In this document: positions 1 to 6,155 of the stretch, one piece after another | Numbering within the stretch: the first letter of the stretch is position 1 | Layout of the letters: each line of letters begins with the position of its first letter | Assembly (NCBI GenBank): GCA_946223075.1 | Contig: CAMILZ010000030.1 | Coordinates: 1-23,529 of the forward strand | From: an uncultured Dermabacteraceae bacterium | GTDB lineage: Bacteria > Actinomycetota > Actinomycetes > Actinomycetales > Dermabacteraceae | Length of the DNA: 23,529 nucleotides | Direction of reading: 5' to 3' | Position numbers and translations under genes: made by a program | Notes under the pieces: generated by a model | Seen by the model: the letters and a program-made list of their open reading frames with translations, nothing else | What the model was told of the DNA's origin: nothing | Database searches by the model: none

Positions 1-1215
1 GAGTTCTTTGATCTTGGTGAGTTTCGCGTGCTGGGTGAGGGTGTCTGGTTGCGGGATAGCGCCTGGCGTGCGGCTGAGCGTGGTGGAGGTTTCTGGGGTG
101 TGTGGGGTGGTGTTTGTGAGGTGGCTCAGGGTGATGTCGCCGTTTTCGAGGAGCGAGTGGAGTTGGGTGGTGGTGTGTTGGGCGTGGTTGTCGGCTTTGT
201 TTTTGGCGGTGGTGATTTCGTGTTGGTGGAGGGTGTTGTAGGCGCGGGCAGCGTGGGTATTGAGCAGGTCGTGGATTCTTTTGGCGTCGAGGGTGCGCAG
301 GGTGAGGGTGAGGCTGCTCATCCCGTTGCGCAGGGTTTTTAGGGTGAGGCGGCGTTTGGTGAACGCTTTCTTTTCCCGCTCCAGAGCAGTCGCCGGGTCG
401 AGTGAGAGTAAGGCGTTACTGGTGAAGGTGCGCCAGTGTGTTTTCCCGGCGTGTGGGGAGCGTTCCAATTCTCGCGCGATTGGGTGGTCTAGTTGTTGGG
501 TGTGGGTGCTTGTGGCATCGCGCAGACTGTTTGTGATCGCGTGGGTTTCGTTGATGGAGATGCGGCCTGCCTGAAGGTTTGCGAGGAGCATCGGCAGGTT
601 CTTCGTGAGCATTCGTGCGCGGGCAATCTCGACACTGGTCGCGTGAGGGGATTGTTTGAGGATCAGTGACACCTCGTGCGCGAGGGCGCGCCGGGTCGCG
701 AACACCCTGGCACGGTCTTTGTCGCTGAGCGAATCCAAGCCAGCACACGGATCGAGGTTGGCAGTATCCTCCGGGTCCGTGGATGGGTGTTCGCTCGTCT
801 CGGTGCTCTCAGACTTCACTGCGTTGCTTGCAGCGATCTCTTTGCTGTTGAGGTGGCCGATGCCGTCGGTTTCGTCGAGCTCGCTAAGAATGTGTGCTTT
901 GACCGCTTCAGTCAGCTCCGCAATCCGCGTGAGCGACTCCAACACATCCAGACGCGTCAAAAGATCCTGCCCATCAAGAACACGCGCGGGCGTCGTCGCC
1001 GGGTGCGCCGAGTCAGCATCATGAGACACCCCGGACGCGGTGGGGAAAGCTTCAAGCATGCCTGTGAGAGAGGCTTGCCAGCCTTCAGAACGGGCGAGGA
1101 GAAGGTTGAGTACGTCCGTGCGGGTGGTGACCGCATCAAACCGTTCAGTGCTGGCAGATTCGCCAGCCGTGTTGGCTGCGTACGTGGCAGTGTGGTCGAG
1201 TGTTGGCGCACTCAT
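1..1215 (-). CDS. 13E12-repeat / DUF222 family protein (C-terminus cut by window edge)
   Basis: An open frame of 405 codons runs from an ATG at 1215 leftward to the window edge without a stop, so the gene is partial. An AAGGGGG-type ribosome site lies just upstream of this ATG. The protein shows the DUF222/13E12 pattern: an N-terminal segment starting MSAPTLDHTATY, a helix-rich core with ARVFATRRALAHEVSLIL then SPHATSVEIARARMLTKNLP (about residues 165-205), and an LQAGRISINETHAI block near 210-225. Members of this family usually end in an HNH endonuclease domain; that part would lie beyond position 1 and cannot be seen. The last 120 codons are rich in Thr, His and Lys and in AC-rich codons, unlike most neighbours. 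These genes are often multicopy and mobile-like in actinobacteria; whether this copy is active is unknown. Confidence 0.85.
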   Translation of the reverse strand, partial: MSAPTLDHTATYAANTAGESASTERFDAVTTRTDVLNLLLARSEGWQASLTGMLEAFPTASGVSHDADSAHPATTPARVLDGQDLLTRLDVLESLTRIAELTEAVKAHILSELDETDGIGHLNSKEIAASNAVKSESTETSEHPSTDPEDTANLDPCAGLDSLSDKDRARVFATRRALAHEVSLILKQSPHATSVEIARARMLTKNLPMLLANLQAGRISINETHAITNSLRDATSTHTQQLDHPIARELERSPHAGKTHWRTFTSNALLSLDPATALEREKKAFTKRRLTLKTLRNGMSSLTLTLRTLDAKRIHDLLNTHAARAYNTLHQHEITTAKNKADNHAQHTTTQLHSLLENGDITLSHLTNTTPHTPETSTTLSRTPGAIPQPDTLTQHAKLTKIKEL

Positions 1216-1279
1216 CGCTTTCCCCCTTCCCCATAAACGGTGAACTCCATGCGACTAGAGTTCGTGTTCTTCTTTGATG

Positions 1280-1371
1280 CCTCGAGCCTATAAAGGGGGT
1301 GAGACATTTAAACTCGCCCCTCCCGTTCGAGACACCTCAAGACTAGGAAAGGGGTGAGACATTTAAACTCG
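1280..1371. repeat. 37-bp imperfect direct repeat, two copies, 55-bp period
   Basis: Copy 1 (1280-1316) and copy 2 (1335-1371) match at 32 of 37 positions by eye. The last 21 bases are identical and include GGTGAGACATTTAAACTCG. The repeat lies directly upstream of the DUF222 gene. Closely spaced repeats like this occur at the ends of some insertion sequences (IS21 family, for example) and as protein-binding sites; no transposase is present, so the origin is undecided. Confidence 0.8.
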
Positions 1372-1409
1372 ACCACCTTCGTAGAAAGTCACCCGCACCT
1401 GGCAGCGAA

Positions 1410-1556
1410 TGTGGAAAACCCGTGACCGCAAAACCTGCACGTGTGGAAAACCCGAAAGTGTTGTGGATAAAGCGGATTGTGGAGCACGAGCCACCGCATA
1501 AAATCCCGTGACAATAAAACCCCGCAACCAATGGAGCAGTTTGTGAGTGTGGATAA
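1410..1556 (+). promoter_or_regulatory. Cluster of DnaA-box-like 9-mers
   Basis: Five similar 9-mers lie on one strand within 147 bp: TGTGGAAAA (1410-1418), TGTGGAAAA (1442-1450), TGTGGATAA (1462-1470), TGTGGAGCA (1478-1486) and TGTGGATAA (1548-1556). TGTGGATAA is the exact complement of the classical DnaA box TTATCCACA, and TGTGGAAAA is a common one-base variant. A second repeated pattern, CCCGTGAC followed by AAAACC, occurs near 1419 and 1505. dnaA and dnaN are not in the window, so this is not shown to be oriC. DnaA binding is an inference from the motifs. Confidence 0.5.
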
Positions 1557-1689
1557 CCCACCCCAAGAACCTTTACGTGAGGTGCGCCACATTGGTGAAG
1601 GGTTGCGGTGAGGGAGCAGGAGAGAAGCGAAGGGACAGAAGTGTGACGGAAGCGAAGTGAGACCGAGGCGAGGTGATGCGGTGAACAAG

Positions 1690-1728
1690 TGCGGGTCCGA
1701 CGGCCGCTTGGCAAGCGTCGGACCCGCA
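1690..1728. repeat. Perfect 13-bp inverted repeat (hairpin)
   Basis: TGCGGGTCCGACG (1690-1702) and CGTCGGACCCGCA (1716-1728) are exact reverse complements around a 13-base loop that can itself form GCC/GGC pairs. There is no T-run on either side, so it is not a canonical intrinsic terminator. It follows the purine-rich tract and precedes the GNAT promoter; it could end transcripts arriving from either side. Confidence 0.6.
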
Positions 1729-1788
1729 TGAGCCAACCGAGCCCCGCCCACCCCTCGAGATGCCCCAGCCAAGTTGCCTAAAAACCTG

Positions 1789-1821
1789 TTGCGACCCGCA
1801 CGTTCCTGCGACACTGGTGTC
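1789..1821 (+). promoter_or_regulatory. Probable promoter of the GNAT gene giving a leaderless mRNA
   Basis: An extended -10 element, TGC then GACACT (1810-1815), lies six bases before the ATG at 1822, with a TTGCGA candidate -35 (1789-1794, spacing 15). Transcription would begin at or next to the A of the ATG. There is no Shine-Dalgarno sequence, which fits leaderless translation, common in actinobacteria. The 12 bases before the ATG also form a short palindrome (GACACTGGTGTC). Confidence 0.45.
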
Positions 1822-2106
1822 ATGGCTACCGTGACTCATTATTCAGACCAGCAGCGCTTCATCGCCACGGAAGGCGGCGTCGAGGCCGGATACCTCGAAT
1901 ACGACCGCGAGAATGACGGCGCAGTGTTCGTGGCAACCCACGTCGTGACCGATCCCGAGTTTCGCGGTCGCGGCATTGCGGGCGAAGTGACTGCCGCTGC
2001 GTTTGAGCACGCGCGCCGCCATGGCATCAAAGTACGTCCCGTGTGCCCCTACGTCCAAGGCTGGCTCGAGAAGAATCCCGAAGCGCGCGACCTCGTCGCC
2101 GAGTAG
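1822..2106 (+). CDS. GNAT-fold N-acetyltransferase, small YjdJ/NATD1-like type
   Basis: A 94-aa protein made almost entirely of a minimal GNAT domain. The acetyl-CoA pyrophosphate loop is visible as PEFRGRGIAGEV (residues 45-56), and the C-terminal signature VRPVCPYVQGWLEKNPE (71-87) is characteristic of the small YjdJ/NATD1-like family. These proteins are thought to bind acetyl-CoA; their substrate is generally unknown. The ATG at 1822 was chosen because the protein then begins with the family-typical strand (VTHYSDQQRFIA) and a -10 element sits at leaderless distance; an in-frame ATG at 1774 would add 16 unrelated residues and overlap the promoter. It ends 72 bp before dnaB, with terminator-like hairpins between. 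Confidence 0.9.
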   Translation: MATVTHYSDQQRFIATEGGVEAGYLEYDRENDGAVFVATHVVTDPEFRGRGIAGEVTAAAFEHARRHGIKVRPVCPYVQGWLEKNPEARDLVAE

Positions 2107-2116
2107 CGCTTCACGG

Positions 2117-2154
2117 TAAGATTCTGGGGCATTCTTGCCCCGGTGCGGGGTTTT
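2117..2154 (+). terminator. Overlapping hairpins ending in a T-run, between GNAT gene and dnaB
   Basis: Hairpin B, CCCCG (2138-2142), loop GTG, CGGGG (2146-2150), followed by TTTT (2151-2154), looks like a rho-independent terminator. Hairpin A, GGGGCA (2126-2131), loop TTCT, TGCCCC (2136-2141), shares the CCCC arm, so the two cannot form together. A possible -10 (TAAGAT, 2117-2122) lies just before. The simplest reading is termination after the GNAT gene; an attenuator for dnaB is the alternative. Confidence 0.55.
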
Positions 2155-2178
2155 CACGCCGAGTCTTGAGGAGGCCGT

Positions 2179-3534
2179 ATGTCGAGCGCCCTTTTGGAGC
2201 CGGGTCCCGACCAGGGAATGGACCGCCTCCCACCGCAGGATCTCGGCGCTGAGCAGGGCGTTCTTGGCGGCATGATGCTGTCGAAGGATGCGATCGCCGA
2301 TGTCGTCGAGAAGCTCCGCAGCAACGATTTTTACCGCCCTGCCCACGAGCTCATCTACGAGGCGATCATCGACCTCTACGGCCGCGGCGAGCCCGCTGAC
2401 TTCGTGACAGTCGCCGATGCGCTGCGTGAGAAGGGCAACCTTGAGAAGGTCGGCGGGGCCCCGTATCTCGCGGATTTGATCGATGCGGTTCCGACGGCCG
2501 CCAACGCCGGGTTCTATGCCGAAATCGTCGCGGAGCGGGCGACGCTCCGTCGCCTCGTTGAGGCAGGCACACGCATCGTGCAGCTTGGTTTCGCCGCGGA
2601 CGGCGGCGAGGTTGAGGCCGCGGTCAACGAGGCGCAGGCGCAGGTCTATTCGGTTACGGACCGCACGAAGTCGGAGGACTACGTGAAGCTGTCCGAGGTT
2701 ATTGAGCCGACGATGGACTTCATCGAGATGCTCCAGTCGCGCGGCGGCCAGGTCAATGGCGTGCCCACGGGCTTCGCAGAGTTCGACGAACTCACGCAGG
2801 GCCTGCACCCCGGCCAGATGATCATTTTCGCCGGCCGTCCCGCGATGGGTAAAACGACGCTCGGCATGGACGTGCTGAGGAGCGCCGCAATCCACAACGG
2901 GATGGCGTCGGTGATTTTCTCTCTCGAGATGGACCGCCAGGAGATCATGATGCGCATCATGGCGGCCGAGGCGCAGGTGCCGATGAGCCGCCTCCGCGAT
3001 GGCACTGTCGATGACCAGGACTGGGAGCGCCTCGCGCGCGCGACGACTCGCTTCATGGACGCACCGATGTTCATCGACGATTCGGCGAACATGACCCTCA
3101 TGGAGATCCGCGCGAAGTGCCGCCGCCTCAAGCAAAAGGCCGATCTCAAGCTCGTCGTGATCGACTACCTGCAGCTCATGAGCTCCGGCAAGCGCGTCGA
3201 GTCGCGTCAGCAGGAGGTTTCCGAGTTCTCGCGTGCCCTCAAGCTCCTCGCGAAGGAGATTGAGGTGCCCGTGATCGCCATTTCGCAGCTGAACCGTGGC
3301 AATGAGCAGCGCACCGACAAGAAGCCGATGATGAGCGATCTTCGCGAATCGGGTTCTATCGAGCAGGATGCCGACCTCATCGTGCTCATCCACCGTGAGG
3401 ACTACTACGAGAAGGAGTCGGCGCGCGCGGGCGAGGCCGATCTCATTGTTGCGAAGCACCGTAACGGCGCGACAAAGACGATTCCCGTGGCGTTCGAGGG
3501 ACATTACTCGCGCTTCAAGGACATGGCGCAGTAA
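2179..3534 (+). CDS. dnaB: Replicative DNA helicase DnaB
   Basis: A 451-aa hexameric 5'-3' helicase that unwinds DNA at the replication fork. The N-terminal domain (about 20-125, containing GAEQGVLGGMML) mediates hexamer and primase contacts, and the RecA-like C-terminal domain (about 185-450) hydrolyses ATP. Visible motifs are Walker A GRPAMGKTT (219-227, Lys225), SLEM near 250-255, Walker B LVVIDYLQLM (325-334, Asp329), and the ISQLNRG and LRESGSIEQDAD motifs. Length matches the usual 440-470 aa, so there is no intein, unlike many actinobacterial DnaB proteins. The ATG at 2179 has a strong GAGGAGG (2168-2174). In many actinobacteria dnaB follows rpsF-ssb-rpsR-rplI; here the gene before it is the GNAT gene instead. 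Confidence 0.98.
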   Translation: MSSALLEPGPDQGMDRLPPQDLGAEQGVLGGMMLSKDAIADVVEKLRSNDFYRPAHELIYEAIIDLYGRGEPADFVTVADALREKGNLEKVGGAPYLADLIDAVPTAANAGFYAEIVAERATLRRLVEAGTRIVQLGFAADGGEVEAAVNEAQAQVYSVTDRTKSEDYVKLSEVIEPTMDFIEMLQSRGGQVNGVPTGFAEFDELTQGLHPGQMIIFAGRPAMGKTTLGMDVLRSAAIHNGMASVIFSLEMDRQEIMMRIMAAEAQVPMSRLRDGTVDDQDWERLARATTRFMDAPMFIDDSANMTLMEIRAKCRRLKQKADLKLVVIDYLQLMSSGKRVESRQQEVSEFSRALKLLAKEIEVPVIAISQLNRGNEQRTDKKPMMSDLRESGSIEQDADLIVLIHREDYYEKESARAGEADLIVAKHRNGATKTIPVAFEGHYSRFKDMAQ

Positions 3535-3575
3535 TAGCCGCCTACACTTGAAAGACGAAGCCGGGAGGTGAGGCA

Positions 3576-4133
3576 TTGTCGGTAAGCGCCCATAAGGCGG
3601 AAGATGCTGAGCATTCGACGCATCGCCACGCCCTGCCCGCACCTCTCGCGGGGCCGTTTGCGGCGTTCGTGACGCCGCTGACGCCCGCCGATGCGCTTCG
3701 AAACCTCGTGTACGTGAGCGCAGAAAACCCCGATGGTGAACGACTGTGTCGCATCGATGCGGTTCTCGATATTGGCGGGGTATGGGTTGCACACCGCGGA
3801 CTTCCCGCTCCGCTCGCCTCAATGCCTGAACTTGCCGCCCACCTCGAGCCCGCGTGGGCATTTGCGCTCGAAGCAGCCGAAAAGGAGCAGATCGGGCCCG
3901 TAACGGGCGTCGAGTTCCAATGCGATCGCACGGGCGAGGTTGTCGCGCGGGTCTTCACGGATCTCGCGCAACCGCCCGCGGATTCGGGCGCAGATTTTCA
4001 CGTGTGGCATCTCGTTCCCGAACTTGATGAGCTGTGGGAACGCGTGAAGCCCGAATCGTGGTGGGAGCGTCGCCTTGAGGACCTCCAGACCCTTATAGGG
4101 CGCGTGCGGACACGTGGACAGGGGGGATTGTGA
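3576..4133 (+). CDS. Uncharacterised 185-aa protein, translationally coupled to the pseudokinase
   Basis: Not recognised as a named family. The likely start is TTG at 3576, preceded by GGGAGGTG (3563-3570); a TACACT -10-like box lies at 3543-3548. The protein is soluble, with no signal peptide or membrane segment. It has a Pro/Ala-rich opening (about 1-35), an alpha/beta-looking middle (LVYVSAENPDGERLCRIDAV, then VEFQCDRTGEVVARVFTDL at 112-130), and a tryptophan-rich acidic/basic tail (FHVWHLVPELDELWERVKPE, then SWWERRLEDL). Its TGA overlaps the GTG start of the next gene by 4 bp (4130-4133), so the two are almost certainly made together. A partner role with the pseudokinase is inferred from that coupling only. 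Confidence 0.8.
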   Translation: MSVSAHKAEDAEHSTHRHALPAPLAGPFAAFVTPLTPADALRNLVYVSAENPDGERLCRIDAVLDIGGVWVAHRGLPAPLASMPELAAHLEPAWAFALEAAEKEQIGPVTGVEFQCDRTGEVVARVFTDLAQPPADSGADFHVWHLVPELDELWERVKPESWWERRLEDLQTLIGRVRTRGQGGL

Positions 4134-5281
4134 GCGCGCGGAGCACACGTTTCATCCCGATCGACATGATCGCGCAGACGGGCACGGGCGAAGTGTGGCG
4201 CGCGTGGGACTGCGAACGCGAGGATCAGTGTGCACTCAAGGTTCTTGACGATGAGCAGTTGGCACCGGCACGCAGAATTCTCGAGGATTCCGACGGCGCC
4301 TTCGCCCACGAGCTCGTCCTCAAGCCGTACGCACTGAGCGAGCACGAGTCGATGATCGCGATGCCTCTCGTGTCTGGAGGCTCGCTCGCGGAGGTCGTGA
4401 GCCTTCGAGGGACGCTCGGGGAGTCGGCCGCTCTCGTGGTCCTCACGCACATGCTCGAGGCGCTCGCGACGATGCATGAGGCGGGCTGGGTTCATCGCCG
4501 TGTCGGCGCAGGCTCGATCATGTTCCGCGAGGATCGACCACCTGTTTACACCGTTCTTGCGGGCGTAAGTGCCGCCATTCCGGCGGGCGAAGCTGCGGAG
4601 TTTCCCGTTCTCGAAGCCGTGATCGTCGAGAATTTCCGCGCGCCCGAGGTCGTCGCGGGCGGCGTCGACACCCCTGCGAGCGATGTTTATGCGCTTGCCG
4701 CGGCAATCCTCTTCGCCCTCGTTGGTCCCGCCGCGCTGAGCGACACCACTGTCCCCGAAGGTCTTTCCCCCGACCTCACCCGCACGCTTTCCGCGATGCT
4801 CGCCGAGCGACCTGACGAACGCCCAAGCGCGCGTGAGGCCTTAGCGCTGCTCCCGAGCGTGGATCCCAACTTGCCGATTCTTCTTTCCGACGGTTCCCCG
4901 CTCGAGATCGTGGACCTCATGCCGGATATCCCGGAGGACTTCGATCCTTACGAGGGCGAGCCCGCAACAGTCGAACCGGTACCGTCTGCCGCCCCAGCGC
5001 CGCCGAGGCGAGCCGATTCCGCGGCGATCATCGAAGAAGTGGACGAAGTTGAGGCACCTTTCGACCCTCCCGAAAGGAAAACCTCGCGCGGATCCTTGCT
5101 CGCCCTGTCGAGCCCCAATGAGCACGACGTGGACATTCGCACCGGACACCACGATCTCGATGATTATTCGCGCAGCTACGATCGCATGACTGTGATCGGG
5201 TGGATCGCGATTGTTGCCGGATTGGCGATTGCGATCGGCGCGGGTGCCTTCGCCTCGTTCACGCTCGTCGGTTTCCTATAG
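4130..5281 (+). CDS. Membrane-anchored protein-kinase-like protein, predicted pseudokinase
   Basis: A 383-aa protein with a Ser/Thr kinase-like fold (about 8-240), an acidic Pro/Glu-rich linker (about 255-345) and one C-terminal membrane helix (about 353-383). Retained kinase landmarks are a glycine-rich loop (GTGEVWRA, 18-25), the ATP-contacting Lys37 in CALKVLD, APE (171-173), the SDVYALA helix with Asp185, and the late DERPSA motif. The catalytic loop reads HRRVGAGS (122-129): Asp of HRD is Arg124 and the usual Lys and Asn are gone. DFG is also missing (LAGVSAA near 143-149). Phosphotransfer is therefore unlikely, and ATP binding or scaffolding is more plausible. The C-terminal anchor places the kinase domain in the cytoplasm and leaves almost no extracellular part. 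The GTG start overlaps the upstream stop. Confidence 0.85.
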   Translation: MSARSTRFIPIDMIAQTGTGEVWRAWDCEREDQCALKVLDDEQLAPARRILEDSDGAFAHELVLKPYALSEHESMIAMPLVSGGSLAEVVSLRGTLGESAALVVLTHMLEALATMHEAGWVHRRVGAGSIMFREDRPPVYTVLAGVSAAIPAGEAAEFPVLEAVIVENFRAPEVVAGGVDTPASDVYALAAAILFALVGPAALSDTTVPEGLSPDLTRTLSAMLAERPDERPSAREALALLPSVDPNLPILLSDGSPLEIVDLMPDIPEDFDPYEGEPATVEPVPSAAPAPPRRADSAAIIEEVDEVEAPFDPPERKTSRGSLLALSSPNEHDVDIRTGHHDLDDYSRSYDRMTVIGWIAIVAGLAIAIGAGAFASFTLVGFL

Positions 5282-5319
5282 AACACGGTGCGAGTAGCCG
5301 CGCACGCTCACTGACAGGG

Positions 5320-6150
5320 CTAGCCGCCGAGCACGTCTCGCCACGGCTCCGCGACCGCGGGATGTGGCCCCGCCGCGCGCACACGCGCGGCGATCTGGTC
5401 GAAGTCGCTGCGCGCCGTGAGCGGGCCCGCCACGAGAATCGAGTTTCCCGTGGCACGAGCACGCGCGACATGCGTATCGGTGAGGATCCACGGTTCCGGG
5501 TAGCCCCTCTCGGCGCACGCGGCATTGAGCTCACGCGCTTGTGAGTCGAGAAAGCGCTGGGGTTCGTCGTCTCCAATGTTGACGAGGAGAACCCCTGGTG
5601 TGCCCGCATCCCCCTCAAGAATGTCGAGAACAGCGCCGTAGAACTCGCTCGTGGCGAGATGGGGCGCGGTTTCTTTTCCGCTGAACACGTCGAGGATGGC
5701 GGCGTGGAACCGTCGGACCCCTCCTTTGGAACCGGGGGTCGAGCGTGCGTGATCCTCCGAGAGCGCACGCACCTGCGCGAGCGCATCGCCGACGCGATGC
5801 TCGAGGCGCGTGCCCGCGGGAAGCGGGAGGTGTTCGAGCACGAAATCGACGAGGCGGGGTTCGATGTCGATCGCGAGCTGAGTGCTTCCCGGGCGCGTGG
5901 CCTGCACGTACCGGGCGAGCGTGAGCGCGCCCGCGCCGAGGTGGAGAATGTCGATCGGCGCGCTCGCCTTGAATCCTTCGTCGAGCACGTTCGCGATGCG
6001 CCGCAAATACTCGTAGCGGACCTCTAACGGATCGGCGGGGTTCACGTGGGACTGTTCGTGGCCGCCGATCGTGAGGATCGTGCCGCCCAAGTCGAGGTCG
6101 TCGACGAGGGCGGCATCGAGCCCACTCACCTCGAGGTGAATGTGCGGCAT
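5320..6150 (-). CDS. Spermidine synthase-like methyltransferase-fold protein
   Basis: A 276-aa protein of the spermidine synthase/SpeE-like Rossmann family, read from ATG 6150, five bases after the stop of the serine hydrolase gene. It shows a cofactor-binding loop ILHLGAGALTLARY (68-81), the acidic end of the next strand (IDIEP, Asp95), GDAL (121-124) and AAILDVFSG (150-158, Asp154). Bacterial proteins annotated as spermidine-synthase-like in actinobacteria often lack proof of aminopropyltransferase activity, and no decarboxylase or adenosylmethionine decarboxylase gene is nearby. No membrane segments, so it is the stand-alone form. It is the last gene of the minus-strand operon and ends 38 bp from the convergent pseudokinase gene. 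Confidence 0.8.
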   Translation of the reverse strand: MPHIHLEVSGLDAALVDDLDLGGTILTIGGHEQSHVNPADPLEVRYEYLRRIANVLDEGFKASAPIDILHLGAGALTLARYVQATRPGSTQLAIDIEPRLVDFVLEHLPLPAGTRLEHRVGDALAQVRALSEDHARSTPGSKGGVRRFHAAILDVFSGKETAPHLATSEFYGAVLDILEGDAGTPGVLLVNIGDDEPQRFLDSQARELNAACAERGYPEPWILTDTHVARARATGNSILVAGPLTARSDFDQIAARVRAAGPHPAVAEPWRDVLGG

Positions 6151-6155
6151 GAGGA

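Larger units (their letters stand above)
1216..1821. other. Structured intergenic region without a convincing gene
   Basis: No open frame here looks coding: the small frames present have unnatural composition and no good start sites. The region contains, in order, a 37-bp imperfect direct repeat (1280-1316 and 1335-1371), five same-strand DnaA-box-like 9-mers (1410-1556), a purine-rich tract (1594-1689) with two copies of GAAGCGAAG, a perfect 13-bp inverted repeat (1690-1728), and the probable GNAT promoter. It is more AT-rich around 1290-1560 than the flanking genes. Confidence 0.7.

Noticed and set aside
1410..1556. Chromosomal origin oriC
   Set aside because: DnaA-box-like sites are present, but dnaA, dnaN, rpmH and a clear unwinding element are not; kept only as a DnaA-box cluster.
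1389..1823. Minus-strand open frame in the 1216-1821 gap
   Set aside because: Its apparent repeats come from the DnaA-box-like motifs, the C-terminal part has unnatural composition, and there is no ribosome site or family resemblance.
1843..3861. Long minus-strand open frame (672 codons) opposite dnaB
   Set aside because: It lies antisense to the certain dnaB gene, is full of Arg/His/Leu from codon-complement bias, and shows no domain.
5288..5305. GTGCG/CGCAC inverted repeat between the convergent pseudokinase and spermidine-synthase-like genes
   Set aside because: Only five base pairs with an eight-base loop and no T-run; too weak to call a terminator.
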